Below are positions 54,201 through 61,457 of a stretch of 64,000 nt of DNA, one piece after another. The stretch covers positions 434,001-498,000 of the forward strand of contig NZ_SNQG01000001.1 in assembly GCF_004378255.1 (NCBI RefSeq), in the 5' to 3' direction. The position numbers and the translations under genes were made by a program. The notes below the pieces were generated by a model. The model saw nothing but the letters and a program-made list of their open reading frames with translations. It made no database searches and was not told the origin of the DNA. This DNA is from Mucilaginibacter phyllosphaerae (lineage in GTDB: Bacteria > Bacteroidota > Bacteroidia > Sphingobacteriales > Sphingobacteriaceae). Every line of letters begins with the position of its first letter. Positions within the stretch are counted from its first letter, which is position 1.

Positions 54201-54439
54201 ATACTTACAACAAGGGTAGCGTTTTGCGGTACTGCTAATTTAAAAGCACCCTTTACATCGGTCATCACACCAATGGTGGTACCTTTTACGGCAACAGTAG
54301 CGCCCGGCACAACCCCTTCTGCAGAGGTAACCGTCCCCATGATCTGCCTTGTTTGGGCATAACCGGACAAGCTTATCAAAAGGGATAAGCTCAACCCAAT
54401 CAGCACCACAAAATGTTTAATTTGTAGTTTTCTCATCAT
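51269..54439 (-). CDS. SusC-family TonB-dependent transporter of the GH9/GH26 locus
   Basis: 1056 aa without STN domain. A signal peptide (residues 1-28, ending SGYAQ) leads to a carboxypeptidase-regulatory-like domain (30-110), a TonB box region (LNEVVVVGYGTSKRKDLTGA near 112), the plug (PLYVVDGYPI; ATAIYGVRAANGVVIITTKK near 215) and the barrel, ending TVGLNVTF. Lack of STN fits control by an HTCS instead of ECF/FecR. A 15-bp direct repeat lies 103 to 138 bp upstream of the ATG. Confidence 0.95.
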   Translation of the reverse strand: MMRKLQIKHFVVLIGLSLSLLISLSGYAQTRQIMGTVTSAEGVVPGATVAVKGTTIGVMTDVKGAFKLAVPQNATLVVSIIGYNSQEVEVGAGSVYNIKLTANVSNLNEVVVVGYGTSKRKDLTGAVSSVTADQVAKVPVTALDQALQGRSSGVQVTNNDGAPGSGVTVLIRGVGSLSNNDPLYVVDGYPITGGLNNINPNDIASMDILKDASATAIYGVRAANGVVIITTKKGRKDGVEVSLDAYASVQTEPKKYKVLNAEQWATLANQTPGFDRLPEWANPSSLQNVNWQDEVYRTGLRQNYNLAIRGGSEKVQSAFSAGYFDQKGVVLGSYFKRINLGMNIDYNPTKWLRSSSSAKYSRQNSNNPFGTGALATLSELIPTIGGNKLTNKAKDENGNYGFYDPVNTYTRSWGNPLYTIETQDAKNLSNYFLGTTSLEATLLAGLKIKTNLGINASDYSGYFFTPSDTRSLDQYGVASPNILNTYSQSANNTYEWLWENTLSYSKTFGDHAIDFVGGVSQQSTTFRNIGGNGNDLPSDVIRDLSAVKNLVAYGGQVITTLASQFGRLNYKFKDKYLLTATVRRDGSSKFYEGKQYGVFPSGSIAWRAKQEPFLKDVSFLSDLKFRAGYGEVGNQAGIPAFQYLARYSSGGPATSGTNVGYPFGGVYQGGLAYLNLDNRGLTWETSRQTDIGLDAAFLNGDLTLTLDYYRKDSKDFLLEVPTASQSGVQRSAQNAGSIRNQGIEIALNYRHTSNGFTYGLGLNLTTVNNKLLSITKNTNFISNLANLTTPANGWQEFSRTNIGQPVGEFYGYQSVGIFQTQAEINALDAKAPDGHYQGNAAQPTQPGDRKFKDITGDGQITADDRTSLGSPIPKFYGGINLDLAYKAFDFNAFFYGSYGNKIFNYQARNLESFQAPGFVGIQNVSVDYYQNHWSPTNPSNRYARVNYNDDVSANNVASSIYVENGSYLRLRNVTLGYTLPSVMAKKLTLSRVRLYLSAQNLFTITKYTGLDPEIGQPTGTDPNNSSVQRSGPTASGVDVGTYPSSRFYTVGLNVTF

Positions 54440-54541
54440 ACTTTATATTTAGTTTAATTGGTTTTTGAGTCAATCAGGCTTATGCATTCAGGATCTGCTG
54501 ATTTATTCGAAATAAAAGTATGTTACTGTAATTATATAGAG

Positions 54542-54577
54542 TACCACAAATGTTAATGTTTATACCACAAATGTTAA
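54542..54577 (-). promoter_or_regulatory. Direct-repeat operator candidate for the HTCS regulator
   Basis: TACCACAAATGTTAA occurs twice without mismatch at 54542-54556 and 54563-54577, a 21-bp period (two helical turns), in the 286-bp space between the HTCS gene and susC. AraC-type domains bind such repeats. Toward susC, TACTTTTA (minus strand, 54530-54523) is one base from the -7 consensus, so the operator sits just upstream of a plausible promoter. The rest of this space shows nothing else. Confidence 0.7.
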
Positions 54578-54725
54578 CCTATATTAATTAATTGATTATC
54601 AATTAATTAACTAATAATTGCGCAGACCAGATAAAAATATTTAGTACCCTGACACAGCAGGCACCGGTAAAAGCGGGTATAATAACCACTGCAAGCTGTT
54701 TAGATAAAACAAAAAAGGGGGTGAT

Positions 54726-57700
54726 TTATACGGCAGAACTCAACTGTTCCTTTTTACTTTCGCGGGATTTGTTAACATATTCTGATGGCAGCATACCGTA
54801 CTCTTCCTTAAAAACCTTCGAAAAATAGGTAGGGTTGTTAAAGCCTACCTCGTAAGCAACGCTGGCAATGCTTAACTGGCTTTTTTGAAGTAATTGCGCA
54901 GCCCTTTTTAAACGCACGGTACGGATACAATCTACAGGGGTTTTGCCGGTAAGCGTAAGCAATTTTTTGTATAACGATACCCGGCTCAGGTTAAGCTGCC
55001 TGCTCAATTCTTCTACAGAAAAATTTACTTTAGTGATGTTTAATTCTATACATTCAAAAGCATTTTTTAAAAACTTTTCGTCTTCCGATACCACATGAAT
55101 ATCCTCTGCCTTTACCTCTATTTGTTTTTGATAGGTGGTTTTAAGGGTTTGCTGCATTCGCAACGAGTTGTGGATCTTAGAGAGCAGTATCTCGAAATTA
55201 AATGGTTTTAAGATATAATCGTTTGCGCCGCTATCTATGCCGGCCAGCTGGTCTTGCTCGGTGGTAAGGGCCGTTAATAAAATAACCGGGATATGAGCGG
55301 TGCGCGCATCATTCTTTATTTTTTTACAAAGCTCGATGCCGTTCATTTCGGGCATACTGATATCACTTACAATCAGCCTTGGGTGCATAGACAGCGCCTT
55401 TTGCCAGCCGTCCTTCCCGTTAACAGCCTCGATGATATGGAAACTGTTTTTTAGGTTATCCTTTAAATAAAACCGCAGATCGTCATTATCTTCAATCAGC
55501 AAAATAGTGGTCTTTTTTTCTGCGCCCGGCAGGCTTTGCAATATATTCTGCGCAACAGGGGCGGGTGCATCAGGCGCTGTACCGGTTACCGGCTCAGGCG
55601 CTTGCACCGCGCACTGTAGCTCAACCGGCAGGGTAACTGTAAAACAACTGCCATAATTGGGCTCGCTTTCCAGTTCAATAGCACCGCCCTGCATCTTCAC
55701 AAATTCCTTGGTGATAGAAAGGCCAATACCGCTACCCTGATTTAAAAGGCTTTCGGGCATGTCATCCTGAAAAAAGCGGTCGAACACCTTACCCTGGTTC
55801 TCTACGGCGATACCAATCCCCGTATCTATTACTTTTATAATAAGGCTGTTTACATCCGCATGGTTATGGCTTTGCAATAAACTCAGCATTACACTTATCT
55901 GCCCGCCGGATGGTGTAAACTTAAAAGCGTTAGAGAGCAGGTTAAACAAAATCCGCTCAACCTTATCCTGATCGAAATTGGTAACATACGATTGTACATC
56001 GCTTTCTATTAAAAACTCTATTTGCTTTTGATGGGCAACATCCATAAACGAGGCCGAAACTTCTTTTATAAACTTAACAATATCCCCTTGTTTTAAACTA
56101 AGCTTCAATTCGTTGTACTCCATTTTTCTGAAATCCAGCAACTGGTTCACCAGGTTAAGCAGCCTTTTACCATTCCTTTTAATGGTAACCAGCTGGCTGT
56201 GCTGGTCGGGCTTATCAACGGTTTTAATTAAGTTATCAATGGGCGATAAGATCAATGAAAGCGGCGTACGAAACTCGTGGCTTACATTGGTAAAAAACTT
56301 GATCTTCATCAAATCAAGCTGGTGCATCCGCTGGGCTTCTTCGCGCTCCCTTGCTATTTTACGCTCAACCTCTGTAGCGGCCTGGGTGGTTTCAAACTCG
56401 CGCTTTAATTTTTGAATGCCGCGGTGGCGCATGTAAAACAGCCCGCCAATCAGCAAAACAAAATAGCTGATGTAAGCAAAAGTTGATTTAAAGAAAGGCG
56501 GCAACACCGTTATATTTAATGAAATTTGCCCTTCGTTTAGCTCGCCTGCGCCCTGCAAGCGTACCTTAAAGGTGTAATTGCCGCCATCCAAATTAGTATA
56601 AGTAGCCTTGCGGTCATTCCCGGCAGTTATCCATCCTTTGTCAAACCCTTCAAGCTTATATTCAAGTTTTGTTTTATCGGGGTTAAAATAGTCGCAGGCT
56701 GCAAATTCAATATCAAAAACGTTTTGGTTATGCTGTAAAGTAATATCCTTTGTTTCTGAAAGGGCCCTGGTTAAAATAACCCTGCCGTTTACAGTATCGC
56801 CTGCGGTAACGCTTTTATTAAACAATTTAAGATCGGTAAATAACAGGTTGGGCCTGGGTTTGGAGTTGTTTAAAGTTTGAGGATCAAAGATATTGAAGCC
56901 ATTTATTCCGCCAAATACCAATTCGCCGCTTTTTAAGCGCATTGCGGCATACAAATTAAATGCCCTGCCCTGCAGCCCGTCCAGTTCATTATAGTTATTA
57001 ACTTCTAATTTGTATTTGCCGCCAGCTTCGGTAAGCTTGATGCTTGCCAGGCCATTGGTTGTGCTTACCCACATCAGCCCGGCATTATCCTCAATAATGT
57101 TAGATACATTGTTGGCATGTAAATTCACACCCTCTTCCAGGTTCAGGAATTTATTGGTTTTGGTATTTAATATGCTCAACCCGTCTTTAGTACCTATCCA
57201 TATCAGCCCTCTCCTGTCTTGCGTAATGGTATTTACATCGTTGCCTACCAGGCTGTTCAGGTTTTTAGGTTCTGATAGATAATTCTTTATTTTTCCCGAT
57301 GATTTCAGGATAACATCCACCCCCCTGTCTCTGCCTATCCATTTGTTTTGCTGCCTGTCCTCGTAAATAACGGCGGTATAATCAGAAACTCCCGGATTTT
57401 TAGGGTGCCGGAAGCTATTTGTTTTGGGGTTAAAAACGTTTAAGCCGCCCGCAAAGGTACCTACCCAAAGCTCGCCGGCGGCATCCTCTATCATGGTGTA
57501 AACCCGGTCGTCCGTTAAGCTGCCGGGGTCGTTATTATTATGGCGGTAATGTTTAAATGTTTTGCCGTCGTAGCAATCCAGGCCGCCAAAGTAAGTACCT
57601 ATCCAAAGCTTTTTTTGTTTATCAATGTACAACCGGATGATGATATCGTTCGACAGGCTATTTGGATCTTTGGGGTTGTGCTTAAACTGCGTGTAGGTAT

Positions 57701-58901
57701 TTGCCGCCCTGTTAAAATACACCAGCCCGCTGCCGTTGGTGCCTATCCATAAATTTTGCTTATCATCCTCCTCAAAACTGTTTATATCGCCGTAAGGCAG
57801 GCTTTTAGGATCGTTGGTAAGATGCTTATAAAGCGGGAACTGCATAATATCCCGGTGATAATAGTTTACGCCCTGCTTAAAGGTACCGGCCCAGATGATC
57901 CCGGTGTTATCTTTATACAGATACAGGCTGTTACCGCTTAAAGATTTAGCGTCATCGGCACGGCTTAATATGTAATGCACCTGGTTGGTAACCGGGTCAA
58001 TTACGTTGATGCCGCCATGGTCTGACCCTACCCAGATCTTATCATCATCTGTTTGAATGATGCTGGTGATCATGTTTGAATTAAGCCTGCCCGCCGGCGT
58101 ATCCTTGCTGTAATGGATAAGCTTACCGGTTTGTGTTTTATAGCAGTAAACGCCGATAGGCCCCGCATCAGAACACACCCACAGGTTTTGCTTGTTATCC
58201 ATTATCATCACAAAATTCCGGGGTTTGTTGTCAAGCGCGCGGGCAAGGCCGTCAAACCGGGTTAATATTTTGTTGGTTTTGGTATCTAACTGCTCAATAA
58301 TACCATCGCTGTAAATAAGCCATAAGCAATTAGCCTGCGAAGCTACAACATGGATAATATGGTTTGCATGTAAAACAGCCGGCGACTTTGCCGATGTATT
58401 ATAAAAAGATGTTTGCTGCTTTTTGGGATCGTAGCGGTAAAGGCCTTTTTTGCTGGTTACAAACCAAAATTCGCCCTGCCTGTCTTTTTCTACCCGGGTA
58501 ACAGGCCCTGCCGGAATTTTATACTGCGATAGTGCTGCGGCAATGTTATTAGAGAATTGCTCGGTAGATGGATCATAGATACTGATATTGCTGTGTGTAA
58601 AGATCCATAATTTTTTACCGGGCCCTTCGGCAATACGCATAACGTGGTTCTCGGCAAGCGAATTAGGGTCCTTAACATCGCGTTTAAATACTTTGATCTT
58701 GTTGCCATCGTAACGGTTGAGGCCGGATGTGGTACCAAACCACATAAAGCCTTTATCGTCTTTATAAATACAGTTCACCTGATTATCAGACAGGCCGCCG
58801 GTGATATCTAAATGAGAAAACTGGTAACTGTTATTTTGCGCATATAAATATGCCGGCATGGCAAAAAGCCATATACATAAAACATATATTTTAAAACGCA
58901 T
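54726..58901 (-). CDS. Hybrid two-component system (HTCS) regulator
   Basis: 1391 aa. A signal peptide (ending AYLYAQ) is followed by about 14 Reg_prop beta-propeller repeats (residues 25-690; recurring I(W/G)xGT and LS(D/N)(N/D) patterns), a Y_Y_Y domain (about 700-790), one transmembrane helix (about 800-820) and HisKA with phospho-His in VSHEFRTPLSLI (about 880). HATPase (NLLSNAFKFTPSG), receiver with Asp in LIVSDISMPEMNG (about 1185) and an AraC-type helix-turn-helix (about 1290-1380; VAYEVGFNNPTYFSKVFKEE) complete it. It senses a periplasmic glycan fragment and controls the locus. Confidence 0.96.
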   Translation of the reverse strand: MRFKIYVLCIWLFAMPAYLYAQNNSYQFSHLDITGGLSDNQVNCIYKDDKGFMWFGTTSGLNRYDGNKIKVFKRDVKDPNSLAENHVMRIAEGPGKKLWIFTHSNISIYDPSTEQFSNNIAAALSQYKIPAGPVTRVEKDRQGEFWFVTSKKGLYRYDPKKQQTSFYNTSAKSPAVLHANHIIHVVASQANCLWLIYSDGIIEQLDTKTNKILTRFDGLARALDNKPRNFVMIMDNKQNLWVCSDAGPIGVYCYKTQTGKLIHYSKDTPAGRLNSNMITSIIQTDDDKIWVGSDHGGINVIDPVTNQVHYILSRADDAKSLSGNSLYLYKDNTGIIWAGTFKQGVNYYHRDIMQFPLYKHLTNDPKSLPYGDINSFEEDDKQNLWIGTNGSGLVYFNRAANTYTQFKHNPKDPNSLSNDIIIRLYIDKQKKLWIGTYFGGLDCYDGKTFKHYRHNNNDPGSLTDDRVYTMIEDAAGELWVGTFAGGLNVFNPKTNSFRHPKNPGVSDYTAVIYEDRQQNKWIGRDRGVDVILKSSGKIKNYLSEPKNLNSLVGNDVNTITQDRRGLIWIGTKDGLSILNTKTNKFLNLEEGVNLHANNVSNIIEDNAGLMWVSTTNGLASIKLTEAGGKYKLEVNNYNELDGLQGRAFNLYAAMRLKSGELVFGGINGFNIFDPQTLNNSKPRPNLLFTDLKLFNKSVTAGDTVNGRVILTRALSETKDITLQHNQNVFDIEFAACDYFNPDKTKLEYKLEGFDKGWITAGNDRKATYTNLDGGNYTFKVRLQGAGELNEGQISLNITVLPPFFKSTFAYISYFVLLIGGLFYMRHRGIQKLKREFETTQAATEVERKIAREREEAQRMHQLDLMKIKFFTNVSHEFRTPLSLILSPIDNLIKTVDKPDQHSQLVTIKRNGKRLLNLVNQLLDFRKMEYNELKLSLKQGDIVKFIKEVSASFMDVAHQKQIEFLIESDVQSYVTNFDQDKVERILFNLLSNAFKFTPSGGQISVMLSLLQSHNHADVNSLIIKVIDTGIGIAVENQGKVFDRFFQDDMPESLLNQGSGIGLSITKEFVKMQGGAIELESEPNYGSCFTVTLPVELQCAVQAPEPVTGTAPDAPAPVAQNILQSLPGAEKKTTILLIEDNDDLRFYLKDNLKNSFHIIEAVNGKDGWQKALSMHPRLIVSDISMPEMNGIELCKKIKNDARTAHIPVILLTALTTEQDQLAGIDSGANDYILKPFNFEILLSKIHNSLRMQQTLKTTYQKQIEVKAEDIHVVSEDEKFLKNAFECIELNITKVNFSVEELSRQLNLSRVSLYKKLLTLTGKTPVDCIRTVRLKRAAQLLQKSQLSIASVAYEVGFNNPTYFSKVFKEEYGMLPSEYVNKSRESKKEQLSSAV

Positions 58902-59071
58902 TGCTATAATTGGTGAACAGAAAATTATGAAAAAAAAATTAACTGTTCATTAAAGATAATAATAAATGCCACCAATACCTCAACTGCTCGCAAAATAAAC
59001 AGAGCGCCCCCTTTGCAGAAAGCGCTATATTTAAGCCGCCAACAACACCTAACAATTTGTTTTAAAGCAAT

Positions 59072-60325
59072 TTAAACCGCGTTAACCTTTACAGCTGCTG
59101 CCTGCTTGATTTTTTTTGACCGCATATAGAAATTAAGCCCGGTAAAACCGATGATCAAAATTATGGGGATGACCAGCGTAAGCCGAAGCACTTCGGGCCC
59201 GGCCAAACTTTTAGCGGTATTAATAGCCTCGGCTGAAGCCAGTTTACCCGCAGGCAAATGTTTTAGTACCAGGCCATCATAATATTTGCCCATAAAAATA
59301 CTGTAAACAGATACCGCAAACATCCCGGCGCCGCCCATCAGGTTTAAACCCAGCGCGCCCGACCGTGGAATGTACTCGGCTACAAAGCCTATCATGGTAG
59401 GCCAAAAATAGCATACCCCCACACCAAATATAAATGCCGCAAAAAATATGGAATTACCCGTTAAGGTACTTAACAGATACAAGCCCACTGCTGCAACAAT
59501 GGCAGACATCAGCAGAACGCCCTGCGGCGAAAACCGGTGCACAATTGGCCCTGCAAAACCGCGCCCTATTACCATAACACCGGTTGTAAGGGTAAGTATC
59601 AGGATGGGGTTGCCCGTTACGTTCTTTAAAAGCACATCTATCCATTGCCCGGTAAACAGCTCTGTAACGGCTGTACCAAACATGCAGATGAACATAAAAA
59701 TAAATAATGGGGATAACGTTGCTTTGTACATATCGGCAGTTGAGTAACCCGATGCAACACGTTCTGTAACCGGGAAATCAAGCGTGTAGAACAGGTAACC
59801 GTATATCAGTGTTGGTATTATCATTACGGCAACCTGTACCTGCCAGCCTATGTTAATATAATTTAAAGCCAGCACCAGCAAGGTACCAATTACAATACCG
59901 CCCGGAAACCACAGGTGAAAGTGGTTAAGTTTGGTTGTTTTATTACCTGTAAATAAGGATGCCACCAGCGGGTTGCAGGCGGCCTCTACGGTGCCGTTTG
60001 CAATACCGATAAGCAGGGTAGAGATAAACAGCGTCCAGTAACCGGTTGCAAAAACGGTTAGGCAGATCCCCGCTAAATGAAATACGAATGCCATTACCAG
60101 CAGCTTTTTCATGCCGATAATATCTACCACAAAACCACCTATCACAATTGCCAGCGGGAACCCCCAAAATGCGGCGGCCGTAATAACACTCAGTTGCTCG
60201 GTTGTTAAACTAAAATCTGTGCCCAGTTTATTCATTATCCCGGCACGTATGCCAAATGATAGTGCAGTTACCAGCAACGCCAGGCAGCTTGCCCAAAAAA
60301 GTTTGTTGCGCTCAATCGTGATCAT
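59072..60325 (-). CDS. MFS sugar transporter (FHS/GlcP-like)
   Basis: 417 aa, about twelve transmembrane helices. The N-terminal half has IGMKKLLVMAFVFHLAGICL in the A-motif position, and IGIANGTVEAACNPLVASLF and NHFHLWFPGGIVIG (about residues 105-145) match the fucose-galactose-gluconate-type symporters of Bacteroidota. It should import the mono- or disaccharide released by GH9/GH26. It is 124 bp downstream of the GH26 gene and 170 bp upstream of the HTCS gene, in the same direction. A small hairpin around 59006-59029 is a weak terminator candidate. Confidence 0.85.
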   Translation of the reverse strand: MITIERNKLFWASCLALLVTALSFGIRAGIMNKLGTDFSLTTEQLSVITAAAFWGFPLAIVIGGFVVDIIGMKKLLVMAFVFHLAGICLTVFATGYWTLFISTLLIGIANGTVEAACNPLVASLFTGNKTTKLNHFHLWFPGGIVIGTLLVLALNYINIGWQVQVAVMIIPTLIYGYLFYTLDFPVTERVASGYSTADMYKATLSPLFIFMFICMFGTAVTELFTGQWIDVLLKNVTGNPILILTLTTGVMVIGRGFAGPIVHRFSPQGVLLMSAIVAAVGLYLLSTLTGNSIFFAAFIFGVGVCYFWPTMIGFVAEYIPRSGALGLNLMGGAGMFAVSVYSIFMGKYYDGLVLKHLPAGKLASAEAINTAKSLAGPEVLRLTLVIPIILIIGFTGLNFYMRSKKIKQAAAVKVNAV

Positions 60326-60449
60326 CGTTAATCAGGTTTAAAATGGTTTATAATACGGCAGGCAGCGGCCCGCCCAAATTGGTTGCCTAAAATAGTGTTT
60401 ATCCTGTAATTTATTGGCTATCAATAACTAATTTATCATCAATTATACC

Positions 60450-61445
60450 TTATTGCTTTTTATCGCCCAGGTTGATGGTTTCGGGCCTTGTATAAATTTC
60501 TTTAACCAGGCTGCGCGGGTTATGTGTCCATAACCATTCGCTCCAAACCATAAACCATACCCATTGCGGCTGGTACTTTAGTATAATGGGCTTGGGCAGC
60601 TCCCCAACTTCGGTTAGTGCAATAGGTTTACCCTTGGCCAAGGCCAGCAATTCGTTATAATCCTTTTGCTCATAATCTGCATTATAGATATCCGTACCCA
60701 AAATATCCACATACCGGGCGCCGGGATAAAAATATTTATAGGCATAAGCCTCATCCTCGGGCAAGTCGCGCGGGCCGTTTGCTCCCCATACCCATATCAG
60801 ATTATTCAGTTTATGGTAATTGGTATAACGGTCATACATCATACGCCACAATTTCGAGATACCGTTCTCGCCCCTTTTATTTCCCCACCAAAACCAAACA
60901 CCGTTCATTTCATGATATGGCCGCCACAACACAGGCACCTTAGCATCCTGCAGCTGCTTTAGCCATACGGCCACCTGGTCTATCTGTTTAAGCCACCTTT
61001 TATTCAATTCGGTATGAGGTGTTACCAGCTCATTCCATTGCTCATCGGTAAGCTTGGCCTGCACGCTTTCTTTCCAGCCATAGGGCGGGTTATCTGTAGG
61101 CCTGCCCTGGTGCCACATCAGGCAAATTATGCTGCCTTCTTTATACCTTTTTATGGCTTCGTTCACAATTTCCTGGCCTCTGTCGCGGGTGCCGCTCCAA
61201 ATAAAGTCGCTCCCGAAGAGGGCGGGCTGTTTGCCTGTAATGGCCTTTACGCTATCTAAATGCCTGTTAGGATAATGAGGATAAGTGTGCTGGCCAGATA
61301 TGATCTGTTTGCCCTTAATACTGTAAATATAAGATAACAGCTGCCTTACTTCGGGCGAGGCATTAGGGTTAACCGGTGCAAACTGCTGCTGTGCATAGCC
61401 GCATATACTTAATAATATTAAAATCGGCAGGATGAAATTTTTCAT
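60450..61445 (-). CDS. Glycoside hydrolase family 26 beta-mannanase
   Basis: 331 aa. The GH26 acid/base glutamate is in WRPYHEMNGVWFWWG (about residue 180) and the nucleophile in IALTEVGELP (about 277); GKQIISGQHTYP and SIICLMWHQGRP are family blocks. The N-terminus (ILLSICGYAQ) can be read as a lipobox with cysteine at residue 15 or as a signal peptidase I site, so it is surface-attached or periplasmic. It hydrolyses beta-1,4-mannosidic bonds. It follows the GH9 gene by 12 bp, which suggests a mixed beta-glucan/beta-mannan target. Confidence 0.92.
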   Translation of the reverse strand: MKNFILPILILLSICGYAQQQFAPVNPNASPEVRQLLSYIYSIKGKQIISGQHTYPHYPNRHLDSVKAITGKQPALFGSDFIWSGTRDRGQEIVNEAIKRYKEGSIICLMWHQGRPTDNPPYGWKESVQAKLTDEQWNELVTPHTELNKRWLKQIDQVAVWLKQLQDAKVPVLWRPYHEMNGVWFWWGNKRGENGISKLWRMMYDRYTNYHKLNNLIWVWGANGPRDLPEDEAYAYKYFYPGARYVDILGTDIYNADYEQKDYNELLALAKGKPIALTEVGELPKPIILKYQPQWVWFMVWSEWLWTHNPRSLVKEIYTRPETINLGDKKQ

Positions 61446-61457
61446 GCTTTTTACTAA

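Noticed and set aside
58914..58949. 7-bp inverted repeat TGAACAG/CTGTTCA upstream of the HTCS gene
   Set aside because: Arms are short and 22 bp apart; no matching element is found at the susC promoter, so evidence for an operator is too weak.
59006..59029. Hairpin-like AGCGC/GCGCT after the MFS gene
   Set aside because: Only 5 bp of continuous stem and a poor U-tract; too weak to list as a terminator.
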